Shown here piece after piece: positions 17,714-27,656 of a stretch of DNA of 64,000 nt (positions within the stretch are counted from its first letter, which is position 1; every line of letters begins with the position of its first letter). This DNA comes from Glaciecola sp. KUL10 (GTDB taxonomy: Bacteria > Pseudomonadota > Gammaproteobacteria > Enterobacterales > Alteromonadaceae), in assembly GCF_003203515.1 (NCBI RefSeq), contig NZ_BGNG01000001.1:806001-870000 (forward strand), given 5' to 3'. The position numbers were made by a program, and so were the translations under genes. Below the pieces are notes generated by a model. It was given only the letters and a program-made list of their open reading frames with translations, made no database searches and was not told the DNA's origin.

Positions 17714-19390
17714 ATGTGTGGTATTTTCGGTATCTTAGATATCAAAACAGACGTATCGGAGCTACGTACCCAAGCTCTAGAACTTTCTAAGTTATTACGC
17801 CATCGCGGCCCTGACTGGTCGGGCATTTGGAATAATGATAACGCAATTCTATGTCACGAACGCCTTGCGATCGTTGACGTTGACACAGGTGCACAACCTT
17901 TGATCAGCGATAATGGAAATCAAGTTCTAGCGGTTAATGGTGAAATATACAACCACAAAGAACTCGCTAAAAACTTGTCGACAGAATACGGTTTTGCAAC
18001 TAAGTCTGACTGCGAAGTTATTTTACCCTTGTATCAACAAAAAGGCGTGAACTTCATAGATGAACTTGAAGGCATGTTTGCCTTTGTCTTATATGACCAA
18101 GCAACAAACTCATACTTAATTGCACGTGACCACATTGGCATTATTCCGCTTTACACAGGCTTTGATGAGTTTGGTAATTTTTATGTCGCGTCTGAAATGA
18201 AAGCCTTAGTCCCAGTTTGTAAAACAGTTCAAGAGTTCCCGCCAGGACACTATCTGCATAGTTCAGATGGCAAGCTTGTAAAATACTACGAGCGCGACTG
18301 GATGTCTTACGATGCAGTTAAAGACAACGAAACCAGCCTTGAAGACTTAAAAGAAGCATTTGAAAAGGCCGTTAAATCTCATTTGATGTCTGACGTACCT
18401 TACGCAGTTTTATTGTCAGGTGGTCTAGATTCCTCTTTAGTTTCTGCTGTCGCTGCGCAATATGTCGCTAAACGCGTAGAAGACGAAGACCAAAGTGATG
18501 CTTGGTGGCCTCGCCTGCACTCTTTTGCTGTCGGTCTAGAAGGCGCGCCAGACTTGCTAGCCGCTAAAAAAGTAGCAGACATGATTGGCACAGTGCATCA
18601 CGAAATTCACTTTACCATTCAAGAAGGTTTAGATGCGATAAGAGACGTGATTTATCATCTTGAGACCTTTGACACTACGACTATTCGTGCTGCCACGCCA
18701 ATGTATTTGATGACGCGCAAAATCAAAGCAATGGGCATTAAAATGGTATTGTCTGGCGAAGGTTCAGATGAGATATTCGGCGGTTACTTGTACTTCCATA
18801 AAGCACCAAATGCTAAAGAGTTACACGAAGAAACCGTGCGTAAACTTGACCGACTTCATATGTTTGATTGTGCGAGAGCCAACAAAGCGACATCTGCTTG
18901 GGGTGTCGAAGCGCGCGTACCGTTCTTAGATAAGAATTTCATGGATGTGGCAATGCGCCTTAATCCTCAAGACAAAATGTGCGTTGACGGACGAATGGAA
19001 AAATGGATTCTTCGCAAAGCATTTGACGATGAAACATATCTACCGGCAGAAGTGTTATGGCGTCAAAAAGAACAGTTTGGCGACGGCGTAGGTTATTCGT
19101 GGATTGATTCAATCAGAGACTATGTTGATGCAAATGTCACTGATCAACAACTGGCCAATGCTGAATTTAGATTCCCGGTAAACACACCAGATACTAAAGA
19201 AGGTTACTTCTATCGCACTATTTTTGAAGACTACTTCCCACAAGAGAGTGCAGCCAAGTGTGTACCTGGTGGTAAGTCCATCGCGTGTAGTACTGTTGAA
19301 GCGTTAGAGTGGGATGCTAGCTTTAAAGAAGCAGCCGACCCATCAGGCCGCTCGATGGCAAGCGTGCATACCGGTGAATTTAAAGATTAA
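17714..19390 (+). CDS. asnB: asparagine synthase B (glutamine-hydrolysing)
   Basis: A 558-residue enzyme converting aspartate, glutamine and ATP to asparagine. The N-terminal glutaminase domain begins M-C-G-I-F-G with the nucleophile Cys2. HRGPDWSG near residue 31 and the AVNGEIYNH loop near 73 belong to the same domain. The synthetase domain has the PP-loop LLSGGLDSSL near 232 and SGEGSDEIFGGY near 347. The length matches E. coli AsnB (about 554). It is a single gene with a 270-base upstream region and its own terminator. Confidence 0.96.
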   Translation: MCGIFGILDIKTDVSELRTQALELSKLLRHRGPDWSGIWNNDNAILCHERLAIVDVDTGAQPLISDNGNQVLAVNGEIYNHKELAKNLSTEYGFATKSDCEVILPLYQQKGVNFIDELEGMFAFVLYDQATNSYLIARDHIGIIPLYTGFDEFGNFYVASEMKALVPVCKTVQEFPPGHYLHSSDGKLVKYYERDWMSYDAVKDNETSLEDLKEAFEKAVKSHLMSDVPYAVLLSGGLDSSLVSAVAAQYVAKRVEDEDQSDAWWPRLHSFAVGLEGAPDLLAAKKVADMIGTVHHEIHFTIQEGLDAIRDVIYHLETFDTTTIRAATPMYLMTRKIKAMGIKMVLSGEGSDEIFGGYLYFHKAPNAKELHEETVRKLDRLHMFDCARANKATSAWGVEARVPFLDKNFMDVAMRLNPQDKMCVDGRMEKWILRKAFDDETYLPAEVLWRQKEQFGDGVGYSWIDSIRDYVDANVTDQQLANAEFRFPVNTPDTKEGYFYRTIFEDYFPQESAAKCVPGGKSIACSTVEALEWDASFKEAADPSGRSMASVHTGEFKD

Positions 19391-19417
19391 AACATTTTGA
19401 GTTTTATCGTGATAAAT

Positions 19418-19449
19418 GGTCGCATACTGGATTGATGCGGCCTTTTTTT
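19418..19449 (+). terminator. intrinsic terminator of asnB
   Basis: An 8-bp stem (GGTCGCAT with ATGCGGCC, one G-T wobble) and a 9-base loop, followed by seven Ts, 28 bases past the asnB stop. Confidence 0.85.
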
Positions 19450-19523
19450 GCTCAATGTATTATATCGTCGCGTTATGATCGAGGTGTAAGCTCTAGGTAA
19501 CTAACGTACTTTCATCAAGACAC

Positions 19524-20399
19524 TTATTTTAAAGTGTCTAGGGTATTGGAAACTGGATCATACCAAAGGCGCTCATCAAAAATCGGGGTTTGAAACGGCA
19601 ATAATGGGTTTTCAATTTGAAAAACACGCGCTTGTTCCAAGTCAAAATGCTTGATCATTTCTCCGTGATACTTTAAAAAAAGCTCATCGAAACTACCATC
19701 ATCTATCGCTCTATTGAGTCCTGTTTCAATGACCTTAGCTAAGGTTTTGTTTCGTTTATTCACAAAAAAGTACATAGCACTTGGGTAGCGAATGACGAGT
19801 TTCGGTTTGAAGGCTAACCCTGAACCTTGTTGCTCAGCCGCGAGTTCTTGCAGAACTTCGATCACTGAGCGAGGAAAAAAGTCGACCTCGTTTCGTTTTA
19901 CTAACTCATACCCTTCCAGCATATCCTGTGAAGTAGCAACATTAAACCCGCTTGCCTGGAGCACTTTAGTATCCGGCCAATCTATGCCTTGGACAGGAAT
20001 AAATGACAATAGGTCAACAAAGTTTGTGATTTCTTGGCGATAAAAAGCTGAGTTTTTGGGAGTAACTAGCATACGCCAGCCAATGAGACCTTTAGCGATA
20101 GGCACGCGAATTGGCGTCATTTCTGCTTCACGTTGTCTGTCTGTCATACTCCAAACAACATTGATTTCAATGTTTTCTTTGAGCTTTCTTATTGCTTTGC
20201 TTTGCCTTAAATACCCCTCTGATGGAGTAATGACATATCGCACGTTAGTTTTACTTAGCGCTAATTCTAATAAATCACGTGGATAGTCCGCACGTTTATC
20301 TCCTTCAAATTCAGCCTTTGGATAAGTAATATGCCAAGTAGCTGCATATAAGGGAAAACTAACAATGATGATACTGACCAGCAAGACATATCTGAACAT
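19524..20399 (-). CDS. periplasmic solute-binding protein (SBP family 3-like)
   Basis: A 291-residue protein with a signal peptide (hydrophobic residues 4-18, cleavage after LYA-A). The body resembles the family-3 solute-binding fold used for amino acids: YVITPSEGYLRQSKAIRKL near residue 55, GLIGWRMLVT near 108, and the late FFVNKRNKTLAKVIETGLNRAI near 210. No permease or ATPase gene is next to it. It may therefore be a stand-alone binding or sensory protein, as is common in Alteromonadales. The ligand is unknown. Confidence 0.8.
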   Translation of the reverse strand: MFRYVLLVSIIIVSFPLYAATWHITYPKAEFEGDKRADYPRDLLELALSKTNVRYVITPSEGYLRQSKAIRKLKENIEINVVWSMTDRQREAEMTPIRVPIAKGLIGWRMLVTPKNSAFYRQEITNFVDLLSFIPVQGIDWPDTKVLQASGFNVATSQDMLEGYELVKRNEVDFFPRSVIEVLQELAAEQQGSGLAFKPKLVIRYPSAMYFFVNKRNKTLAKVIETGLNRAIDDGSFDELFLKYHGEMIKHFDLEQARVFQIENPLLPFQTPIFDERLWYDPVSNTLDTLK

Positions 20400-20448
20400 G
20401 GAAAATCCAATTATTGCGATAAAAAGCTATCAATGTTTAGTGTGAAGC

Positions 20449-21123
20449 TTACTCAACACCAATAAACTTGTGTGTTTGTAAAGATAAACGCCAATTGCGT
20501 GCTATGCAAACAGAAACTGCTAGATCGGTCGCTCGTTTTTGCTGACTAATCGGTTGTAAATATATCAAAGGGTGTGGTTGGTGAGTGTAACGGGTTAAAA
20601 GTTCATCCAGTTCGTCTACGTGTTTTTGCATAGCAATTGGATGTTTAATTTCGTTTGCTCTAAACAATACCTTGTCTAAGATTTCAAACTTCCCGGGCAT
20701 ATTTATTTTGGGAGAAAGCGTTACCCATGCGCTTTCATGACAGCGAGCTTCAAAGGTACCGCTGGTTTCTATTTGCGTACTAAACCCTTTTTCGTGAGCA
20801 AGGTTAGTAAGCTCATTCAAGTCGTACATACAAGGCTCGCCGCCCGTTATAACGATATGTTTTGCGGTATATCCACAATTATCAAACAGTCTAAACAATG
20901 CCTCGGCATCTGAAGCAAACCAATCTTGCGTCTCCTCATCCTGCTTCATTACTTCTTGTACAGACTTTTCATGAGCCAAGTCAATTGCCCATGTGTGCTG
21001 AGTATCACACCATGGGCATCCCACCGGGCACCCTTGCAGCCTTACAAATATCGAGGGAACACCGGTATAAGCGCCTTCACCTTGAACCGATTGAAAAACT
21101 TCATTTACTTTTAGTGCCTGCAA
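20449..21123 (-). CDS. queE: 7-carboxy-7-deazaguanine synthase
   Basis: A 224-residue radical-SAM enzyme of the queuosine/preQ0 pathway that converts 6-carboxytetrahydropterin to 7-carboxy-7-deazaguanine. The early segment [20 protein letters not shown] is typical. The cluster motif C-x3-C-x2-C ([11 protein letters not shown], near residue 32) holds the 4Fe-4S cluster. [10 protein letters not shown] near 94 binds SAM. It is divergent from queC across 105 bases, so the two consecutive pathway genes probably share a control region. Confidence 0.95.
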   Translation of the reverse strand: MQALKVNEVFQSVQGEGAYTGVPSIFVRLQGCPVGCPWCDTQHTWAIDLAHEKSVQEVMKQDEETQDWFASDAEALFRLFDNCGYTAKHIVITGGEPCMYDLNELTNLAHEKGFSTQIETSGTFEARCHESAWVTLSPKINMPGKFEILDKVLFRANEIKHPIAMQKHVDELDELLTRYTHQPHPLIYLQPISQQKRATDLAVSVCIARNWRLSLQTHKFIGVE

Positions 21124-21228
21124 TGCTGGACCTCTTTATAATAATTAACATTGGGATTTTAACAGGCTTGAGCTAAAATCATCACCCTTTTTCAATCAAG
21201 ATGCAAAACAACTGTGGAGATGAGACTT

Positions 21229-21885
21229 TTGGGTAAAAAAGTAGTGGTGATTTATTCTGGGGGCATGGATTCATTTACGGTGCTCAATAAAGCCCTTCAA
21301 CAAGGATATGAAGTGCACGCAACGTCTTTTAATTATGGTCAAAGACACAGCAAAGAACTGGAGTTTGCCAAGCGTGTAACGGAAAAATTAAACATCCCAC
21401 ATAAAATCGTTGATATCAGTGCAATCAATCAACTTATCCTTGGTTCTGCTTTAACCGATGATATTGACGTTCCAGAGGGTCACTACGAAGAACAGAGTAT
21501 GCAACAAACGGTTGTTCCCAATAGAAACATGATCATGCTTTCACTTGCAGTGGGTTATGCTGTATCTGTTGAAGCAGAGGCTGTTTACTTTGGCGCTCAC
21601 TCTGGCGATCACGCCATCTATCCTGATTGCCGTACTGAGTTTGTAGATGCAATGAATGAAGTCTGCAAAATTGCCAATTATCAGGCAGTTGAGGTTCGAG
21701 CTCCTTATTTACAAAGCGATAAAATTGAAATTCTAGCAGACGGCTTAGCGATGGACTTGGACTATGCCGACACTTGGACCTGCTATAACGGCCGTGAAAA
21801 GGCTTGCGGAAAATGTGGAGCGTGCCAAGAACGCTTAGAAGCTTTCGAAAAAAATGGCATTAAAGACCCGCTAGCTTATGAATAG
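21229..21885 (+). CDS. queC: 7-cyano-7-deazaguanine synthase
   Basis: About 218 residues. It uses ATP and ammonia to turn 7-carboxy-7-deazaguanine into preQ0. The PP-loop YSGGMDSF is at the N-terminus, and the zinc cysteines are near the C-terminus ([19 protein letters not shown]). The reading frame opens at GTG 21214 and has ATG at 21220. I prefer TTG at 21229, because a GGAG site lies nine bases upstream and the family protein normally begins just before [10 protein letters not shown]. The choice of start is uncertain. Divergent from queE. Confidence 0.93.
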   Translation: MGKKVVVIYSGGMDSFTVLNKALQQGYEVHATSFNYGQRHSKELEFAKRVTEKLNIPHKIVDISAINQLILGSALTDDIDVPEGHYEEQSMQQTVVPNRNMIMLSLAVGYAVSVEAEAVYFGAHSGDHAIYPDCRTEFVDAMNEVCKIANYQAVEVRAPYLQSDKIEILADGLAMDLDYADTWTCYNGREKACGKCGACQERLEAFEKNGIKDPLAYE

Positions 21886-21918
21886 CAGGTCGTTATTCTC
21901 TTGATAAACCTGAGCATC

Positions 21919-22848
21919 TTACTTTTGGCTTTCTGCAATAAAGTACTCTAACTCTTTAATACAATGCCTTAGAACGGGGTTAAGTCGTGTGTTTTTACCG
22001 TTCATCACAAATAATTCGTGAGAAAACGGAAACATCGACCCTTTACACAACGGAACCAAACCAGTTGCAGCACCTTGCTCTTTTGCGATGTAATCCGGCA
22101 GCAAACCGATGTACTCGCCTGTCATTACTGCTGCCATACATACATCATAGGAGTCAGAGAATGTTTGAATCGCAAGGCGCTTTTCATTGCTAATATAATT
22201 AGAAGATGATAATCCTGAAATGCCAATTGCTGGGTAGTCTCCAATATTGATATCGTCCGGTAATGCTTCCGCTTCACGATATTTGGCGAGTTTATGTGTA
22301 GGTGCACAATATAAGCGCCCTTCAACTTTAACCCCAATCGGGTGAAACATAACAGATTCAGGTTTTACCATGTCATAAGTGGACAGGACTAAATGGCACT
22401 CGCCTGACAACGCAACATGCTCCACTTCGTTATACAATCTCGTTTGGATGTTTACGTGAATGTCATCAAATTTCTTCATTGTGCTTTTGACAGCTTTACT
22501 TACTGCTAGTTGCATCGAAGTCGCAAGCCCTGACATTAAAACGATAGTAATGTGACCAGAATAGTCATCATGAAGGCTTTTGAGGTTAAAGACGAAGTTA
22601 TCGAATGCATTGAATATACGTTTTGTTTCTTGAAAAACAACTTCTCCTTCTTTGGTCATTTGAAAGCCACCTCGCCCTCTATGACACAAAACCAAGTCTA
22701 AGCGCTCTTCGAGCTTTTTAATCGCCGCACTTATATTGGGGCGTTGCATACGCAAAACGGGTTCAGCCGCGGTAAAACCGTTACATGATGCAACAGCATA
22801 AAACACGCGTAAAAGCTTAATATCCGATTCTTGAAGTCTATTTAACAT
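21919..22848 (-). CDS. LysR-family transcriptional regulator
   Basis: A 309-residue regulator. The winged helix-turn-helix spans residues 8-66 (FYAVASCNGFTAAEPVLRMQ, then ISAAIKKLEERLDLVLCHR). The effector-binding domain follows from about residue 92. It lies between queC and uvrB without a divergent partner, so its target is not evident; it may control itself or a distant gene. The HTH is slightly unusual in reading NISAAIKKLE where many members have S-x-S-x-x-I. Confidence 0.9.
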   Translation of the reverse strand: MLNRLQESDIKLLRVFYAVASCNGFTAAEPVLRMQRPNISAAIKKLEERLDLVLCHRGRGGFQMTKEGEVVFQETKRIFNAFDNFVFNLKSLHDDYSGHITIVLMSGLATSMQLAVSKAVKSTMKKFDDIHVNIQTRLYNEVEHVALSGECHLVLSTYDMVKPESVMFHPIGVKVEGRLYCAPTHKLAKYREAEALPDDINIGDYPAIGISGLSSSNYISNEKRLAIQTFSDSYDVCMAAVMTGEYIGLLPDYIAKEQGAATGLVPLCKGSMFPFSHELFVMNGKNTRLNPVLRHCIKELEYFIAESQK

Positions 22849-23009
22849 ATCATCACCTACTTAGGTATTGCCATGTATACTCATCGGCAATGGTATGGAA
22901 AGGCTTTAAGATTTACAACCAAATAGGCGGAAAAAATGTCTTCTGCTTACAAAAACGGCATAAATGTCGCAAAAAGCATATATTTATGCCGCTAACTAAG
23001 CTCAAACTA

Positions 23010-25025
23010 CTAGGAAATTTTGACTATCTCTGCTCTTAGTTTTTCAACTTCATCACGTGTTGCAGCTGCTTTTTCAAACTCTAAGTCTTTCGCATACTCA
23101 AACATTTGTTTTTCTAACTCTGCTACTTTTGACATCATTTGCGTCACCGTCATCGCTTTGTATGTCTTTTCTTTCTCAGCGACTTTTCGAAGCTTAACCT
23201 TGCCTGATGCCGGATGGTTTGTATCGCCTAAATCCATTATATCGGTGATTGGTTTATTAAGTTTTTGAGGCGTTATTCCGTGTTTTTGATTGTGCTCGAT
23301 CTGCTTGTTTCGACGCCGGTCGGTCTCGTCCATCGCTTTTTTCATAGATTTAGTGATTTTGTCAGCGTACAAGATTGCTTTACCATTAATGTGACGCGCT
23401 GCGCGACCAATTGTTTGTATAAGTGATTTCTCCGCCCTTAAAAAACCTTCTTTGTCAGCGTCCAATATTGCGACCAATGACACCTCAGGCATGTCTAAAC
23501 CTTCTCTTAACAAGTTAATCCCGACTAAAACATCAAACTTACCGAGACGAAGGTCTCTAATAATCTCGATCCTCTCAACCGTATCGATATCGGAGTGGAG
23601 GTAGCGCACTTTGACACCGTGTTCATTTAAGTATTCACTCAAATCTTCAGCCATTCGTTTAGTCAAAGTAGTAATTAGCACCCTCTCATCAACGGCTACT
23701 CGCTTATGGATTTCAGACAAGACGTCGTCAACTTGAGTGGCTACAGGCCGAATCTCAATAGTAGGGTCTATCAAGCCAGTGGGCCTTACTACCTGTTCGA
23801 CGATTTCACCACTGGATTTTTCTAGCTCATAATCACCGGGCGTCGCAGATACATAAATTGTTTGTGGTGATATGTGCTCAAACTCATCAAACTTTAACGG
23901 TCTATTATCCAGTGCAGACGGCAGTCTAAAGCCAAACTCAACAAGTGTTTCTTTGCGAGAACGGTCTCCCTTGTACATCGCGCCTACTTGAGAAACCGTT
24001 ACATGTGATTCATCGATGAATAAAAGCCCGTCAGCAGGGAAGTAATCCAAAAGTGTCGGTGGTGGCTCTCCGGGAGCTCTACCAGAAAGATATCGAGAAT
24101 AGTTTTCTATACCAGAACAATATCCGAGCTCTAACATCATTTCTATATCAAACTGAGTACGCTGAGAAATACGTTGTTCTTCAATTAATTTATTGTTTTC
24201 TTTTAAGTTCTTTTGCCTATCCTTCAACTCTTCTTTAATGCGTTCAACCGCTGCTACAATCTTCTCTCGAGGTGTCACGTAGTGAGTCTTTGGAAATACC
24301 GTTGTGCGGGCTACTTTTTTGTCCACCGCACCTGTGAGTGGATCAAACAGGCTTATAGCTTCTATTTCTTCGTCGAATAACTCCACACGAACAGCTTGTT
24401 TCTCGGAATCAGCAGGGAAAATATCAATAACATCTCCACGTACCCGAAAACTACCGCGTTCAAAAGCCAAATCGTTTCGCTTATATTGAAGCTCTGCCAA
24501 ACGTCGCAGAATATCTCGTTGATTGATAATATCACCCTGTCGCAAATGCAAAAGCATTTTCATATAGCTTTGAGGGTCACCTAAGCCATAAATAGCAGAA
24601 ACCGAAGCAATGATGACGACGTCCCTTCTTTCCATCAGTGCTTTAGTCGCTGACAAACGCATTTGTTCGATATGATCATTAATCGAGGAGTCTTTCTCAA
24701 TGAAAGTGTCTGTACTCGGCACATATGCTTCTGGTTGATAATAATCATAATAGGAAACGAAGTACTCAACAGCGTTATTGGGAAAAAACTCTTTCATTTC
24801 GCCATAAAGTTGAGCGGCAAGCGTTTTATTGTGCGCGAGGATTAGAGTAGGCCTTTGTACACTTGATATTATATTGGCCATCGTGAAGGTTTTACCTGAA
24901 CCTGTCACGCCTAGCAGCGTTTGTTTAGCTAACCCGCATTCAAGGCCGTCTACCAAAGCTGCTATTGCGTTGGGTTGGTCACCTGCAGGTTCGTACTTTG
25001 AAACTAAATCAAAACTTCTTTGCAT
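23010..25025 (-). CDS. uvrB: excinuclease ABC subunit B
   Basis: A 671-residue helicase-like subunit of the UvrABC nucleotide-excision repair complex. Walker [12 protein letters not shown] is near residue 38. The beta-hairpin that clamps damaged DNA lies near [12 protein letters not shown] (about 92). DEAD-type FIDESH is near 338, and motif [11 protein letters not shown] near 537. A C-terminal UVR domain ([18 protein letters not shown]) contacts UvrC. The length matches E. coli UvrB. I did not see a convincing LexA box in the 160 bases upstream. Confidence 0.97.
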   Translation of the reverse strand: MQRSFDLVSKYEPAGDQPNAIAALVDGLECGLAKQTLLGVTGSGKTFTMANIISSVQRPTLILAHNKTLAAQLYGEMKEFFPNNAVEYFVSYYDYYQPEAYVPSTDTFIEKDSSINDHIEQMRLSATKALMERRDVVIIASVSAIYGLGDPQSYMKMLLHLRQGDIINQRDILRRLAELQYKRNDLAFERGSFRVRGDVIDIFPADSEKQAVRVELFDEEIEAISLFDPLTGAVDKKVARTTVFPKTHYVTPREKIVAAVERIKEELKDRQKNLKENNKLIEEQRISQRTQFDIEMMLELGYCSGIENYSRYLSGRAPGEPPPTLLDYFPADGLLFIDESHVTVSQVGAMYKGDRSRKETLVEFGFRLPSALDNRPLKFDEFEHISPQTIYVSATPGDYELEKSSGEIVEQVVRPTGLIDPTIEIRPVATQVDDVLSEIHKRVAVDERVLITTLTKRMAEDLSEYLNEHGVKVRYLHSDIDTVERIEIIRDLRLGKFDVLVGINLLREGLDMPEVSLVAILDADKEGFLRAEKSLIQTIGRAARHINGKAILYADKITKSMKKAMDETDRRRNKQIEHNQKHGITPQKLNKPITDIMDLGDTNHPASGKVKLRKVAEKEKTYKAMTVTQMMSKVAELEKQMFEYAKDLEFEKAAATRDEVEKLRAEIVKIS

Positions 25026-25028
25026 TTT

Positions 25029-26408
25029 TTAAATGCTCTCCTTAGAGTAACGCGCATTAATCTGAGCTTGCTGCCTGATAGATTGTTTAATCCAAGTGTA
25101 TGAAACCAACGCGGTCACTACATTAGCAATCACACACCCCCAGAATAGCCCAAGTAGCCCATAAAAATGGCTGCCCAGATACCCAATAGGCACATAAAAC
25201 ACAAACAACCGCAAAATACTTAACATCAAAGCTGCCATGGGTTTGTGCATAGCATTAAAAGAAGAATTACTGAGAATAATTATCCCTTGTAATCCATATC
25301 CCAATGGCAAGATGTAAAGGAATAAAGTAATGTCTCTAATTACGCTTTGCTCCTGAGCGAAAACGTTGGCAATTGGCTTTGCCAATATCGCCATGACCAC
25401 AAAAACCCCGAGTTGCCACACAAGGACAAATTTGGCACTCAAGTCAAAGGCCTGTTCAATTCGTTCATAATTATTAGCACCGAAGTTTTGACTAATAAAC
25501 GGTGGTAAAGACATAGACAATGAAAGAACAATAATACTCGCGATAGACTCAAGTCGATTGCCCACTCCCCATGCAGCTACCGCCTCTGCGCCGTAAGTAG
25601 CAACGATAGCCGTCATCACGCCACCAGCTATAGGAGTGAGCATATTTGCTCCTGCAGCCGGCAAACCTATTTTCAATACACCAGAAGCAGCCTGTGTGAA
25701 CTCTTTAATGCTTAGCAATCGTGGCTCCATTAACTTGCGCCGTACCGCTAATAAATAAAGAATCCATATCACACCGACGCCCCATGCGACAGCGGTTGCT
25801 ATCGCTGCGCCTTGAATTCCCATCGCAGGTATAGGTCCCCACCCGAAAATAAGTATAGGGTCTAAGACAGCATTTATTGCCCCACCCGCCGCCATTATAA
25901 TACTCGGTGTTTTTGTATCTCCTGAGGCACGAAGTACACTGTTCCCCACCATAGGTAAAGCCAAAAATACGCCAGCGAGAAACCAAGGAACCATATAAGC
26001 TTTGATATGTACCATCAGTTCAGGTGTAGCTCCCATCCAACCGAAAATAAGCTCAATGCTATTAATACCAACAAGCGCAAGAATGCCAACCAATAAAGCT
26101 GATAACATTAGAGCACCCGTAGCAAGTGCTTTAGCATGCTCACTCTCACCGCTTCCTAGATATCGACCAATAATTGCAGATGTGCCAATACCGAGTCCAA
26201 TGTTTAAACTAATCACAGTAAATGTGACAGGAAACGTAAAACTCAAAGCGGCTAATTCTTCGGTTCCTAACATACTGACAAAAAAAGTATCTACTAAACT
26301 AAATGTCATCAACATAATCATGCCTAAAATCATAGGCACCGTCATAGAGATAAGGGTTTGTTTAATGTCTCCCTTGAGCATATCGTGTTTGTTTGTTTTT
26401 GAAGACAC
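25029..26408 (-). CDS. MATE-family efflux transporter
   Basis: A 459-residue, twelve-segment membrane protein of the MATE family, which exports cationic compounds in exchange for Na+ or H+. Two homologous halves are visible. The N-terminal half has FSLVDTFFVSMLGTEELAALSF near residue 35, and the linker region PRLLSIKEFTQAASGVLKIGLPA near 225 opens the second half. It ends 3 bases upstream of uvrB in the same direction, so readthrough from this gene into uvrB is likely. The substrate is unknown. Confidence 0.9.
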   Translation of the reverse strand: MSSKTNKHDMLKGDIKQTLISMTVPMILGMIMLMTFSLVDTFFVSMLGTEELAALSFTFPVTFTVISLNIGLGIGTSAIIGRYLGSGESEHAKALATGALMLSALLVGILALVGINSIELIFGWMGATPELMVHIKAYMVPWFLAGVFLALPMVGNSVLRASGDTKTPSIIMAAGGAINAVLDPILIFGWGPIPAMGIQGAAIATAVAWGVGVIWILYLLAVRRKLMEPRLLSIKEFTQAASGVLKIGLPAAGANMLTPIAGGVMTAIVATYGAEAVAAWGVGNRLESIASIIVLSLSMSLPPFISQNFGANNYERIEQAFDLSAKFVLVWQLGVFVVMAILAKPIANVFAQEQSVIRDITLFLYILPLGYGLQGIIILSNSSFNAMHKPMAALMLSILRLFVFYVPIGYLGSHFYGLLGLFWGCVIANVVTALVSYTWIKQSIRQQAQINARYSKESI

Positions 26409-27216
26409 TAAATATTTACTTCCTAACTTGTATATTGAGCAGTGTTATGGAGAATTTTTCATAGAAAAGCGGAATAAACCAGCTTTAAATTCTTATTTGA
26501 TTATAAATATGCTGTTTCGTCTAAAAAGACCACACGTTATTGCATATTATACACTGCTTCAAGCCAAATTTTTGCGCACTTTAAATTTAAATAAATCGTT
26601 AAATTTACGTCAAAAATTTGTCACAAGTGTTTATTTTTGTGCAATGCCCCAAAATAACACACAGGCAAATTGGTTAACCATTCACCAAAGTTATCTTTAA
26701 TGAGTGAAATCAGGTTGATTTTGTATACCAATGATTTATATAGCTTTTATTTTATTCTAATTTTTTCAAACTAAATCATTGACATTTTTGGCAAGCTAAT
26801 ATCCAACACGAAATTAATTTTCTTCCACACACTTATCCACAGATGCAGTGGATAAGTGGTTGCGACCTAATAATGACGCTATTTACAAACCATTTGCATA
26901 ATTTAGACGTTAGCAAACACTAACCTTGTGTATCAAAGTTCAGGTTACAGTTTTATTAAAAACTGTTTTTATATACAGCAGTCAAAGGTTTTTTAATAAC
27001 TTTTTAAACTCTATATGTGAGTTTTATTAATAAACAGTTATTTAAAACGATCGCAAGTCACATAACTTTTAGTCTAAATTGTAAAAATTCAATTTTATTA
27101 ATAACTTAGTTATCACTAAGAACCTCAAACTTAGATAAAACTGCGACTCCACTGATTTGCTGCCTGCACACATATTAAGCAGTCAGTTAAATGCGAGAAA
27201 AACACGCACTTCTTTG
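26409..27216. other. long AT-rich intergenic stretch without genes
   Basis: About 800 bases between the MATE gene and the tRNA promoter. No convincing coding frame is present; the + strand frame running through 26700 is mainly antisense to the MATE gene. The left third is the MATE promoter side and has a TTAAATTTA direct repeat near 26581-26606. The middle holds the DnaA-box palindrome at 26830. The right third (about 26950-27120) is very AT-rich, with a small hairpin (ACAGTTTT/AAAACTGT near 26948-26966) and two copies of TTTTATTAATAA near 27021 and 27093. Confidence 0.6.
26830..26858. repeat. perfect inverted repeat containing two DnaA-box-like sites
   Basis: The 11-base arms CACTTATCCAC and GTGGATAAGTG are exact reverse complements separated by AGATGCA. 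The + strand carries TTATCCACA (26833-26841), identical to the consensus DnaA box. The minus strand carries TTATCCACT (26847-26855), one mismatch. Binding by DnaA is inference; the symmetry and motif are directly visible. Confidence 0.6.
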
Positions 27217-27245
27217 TTGACAGCACCGCTACACCTCTTTATTAT
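27217..27245 (+). promoter_or_regulatory. sigma-70 promoter of the tRNA-Asn genes
   Basis: TTGACA (27217-27222) and TATTAT (27240-27245) are separated by exactly 17 bases, close to consensus. The bases after the -10 are GC-rich (GCGCATCCG), a discriminator typical of stringently controlled stable-RNA promoters. The first tRNA begins 21 bases beyond the -10. Confidence 0.8.
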
Positions 27246-27266
27246 GCGCATCCGTTGTATGTCAGG

Positions 27267-27343
27267 TCCCCCTTAGCTCAGTTGGTTAGAGCGACGGACT
27301 GTTAATCCGCAGGTCCCCCGTTCGAGTCGGGGAGGGGGAGCCA
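27267..27343 (+). tRNA. tRNA-Asn (GTT), copy 1
   Basis: A 77-base tRNA including an encoded CCA. The acceptor stem TCCCCCT pairs with AGGGGGA. The D arm is GCTCAGTTGGTTAGAGC, the anticodon loop is CTGTTAA with anticodon GTT for asparagine, and the T arm contains GTTCGAGTC. It is identical over its whole length to the next copy. Confidence 0.97.
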
Positions 27344-27364
27344 ACTACAACTGCAATGATTTGT

Positions 27365-27441
27365 TCCCCCTTAGCTCAGTTGGTTAGAGCGACGGACTGT
27401 TAATCCGCAGGTCCCCCGTTCGAGTCGGGGAGGGGGAGCCA
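27365..27441 (+). tRNA. tRNA-Asn (GTT), copy 2
   Basis: Identical in all 77 bases to copy 1, including the encoded CCA and anticodon GTT. It starts 21 bases after copy 1 with no separate promoter in the spacer, so both are probably cut from one precursor transcribed from the 27217 promoter. Confidence 0.97.
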
Positions 27442-27656
27442 AATTATCCCATCTCTTTGTTAGTTCAAACGAAAATTTACAAGTAAACTAAAAACCACAC
27501 TACTTTCATTGTTGTTAATTGTGCTCATAAAAGCGATAATCTACGTAATAAAACCGTAATAGTATTTGTAGAGACAAACCCGCGTTTCGGTCTTCTATGA
27601 AATCGACGTATCGTGCTGAGTTCAAGCATATTCATACTCTTTATGTGGCCTTATAA

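Noticed and set aside
21124-21228. A preQ1 riboswitch between queE and queC
   Set aside because: The interval is short and I see no preQ1 aptamer stem-loop with A-rich tail; the genes are simply divergent.
26002-26700. A 232-residue + strand reading frame
   Set aside because: Most of it is antisense to the MATE gene; the rest runs into AT-rich non-coding sequence. No ribosome site or known domain.
26830-27120. The region as the chromosome replication origin
   Set aside because: Only two DnaA-box-like sites are seen, and the usual origin neighbours (dnaA, mnmG, parAB) are absent.
27267-27441. The tRNA-Asn genes as an integration site for a genomic island
   Set aside because: No integrase gene, no partial repeat of the tRNA 3' end and no composition change on either side within the window.
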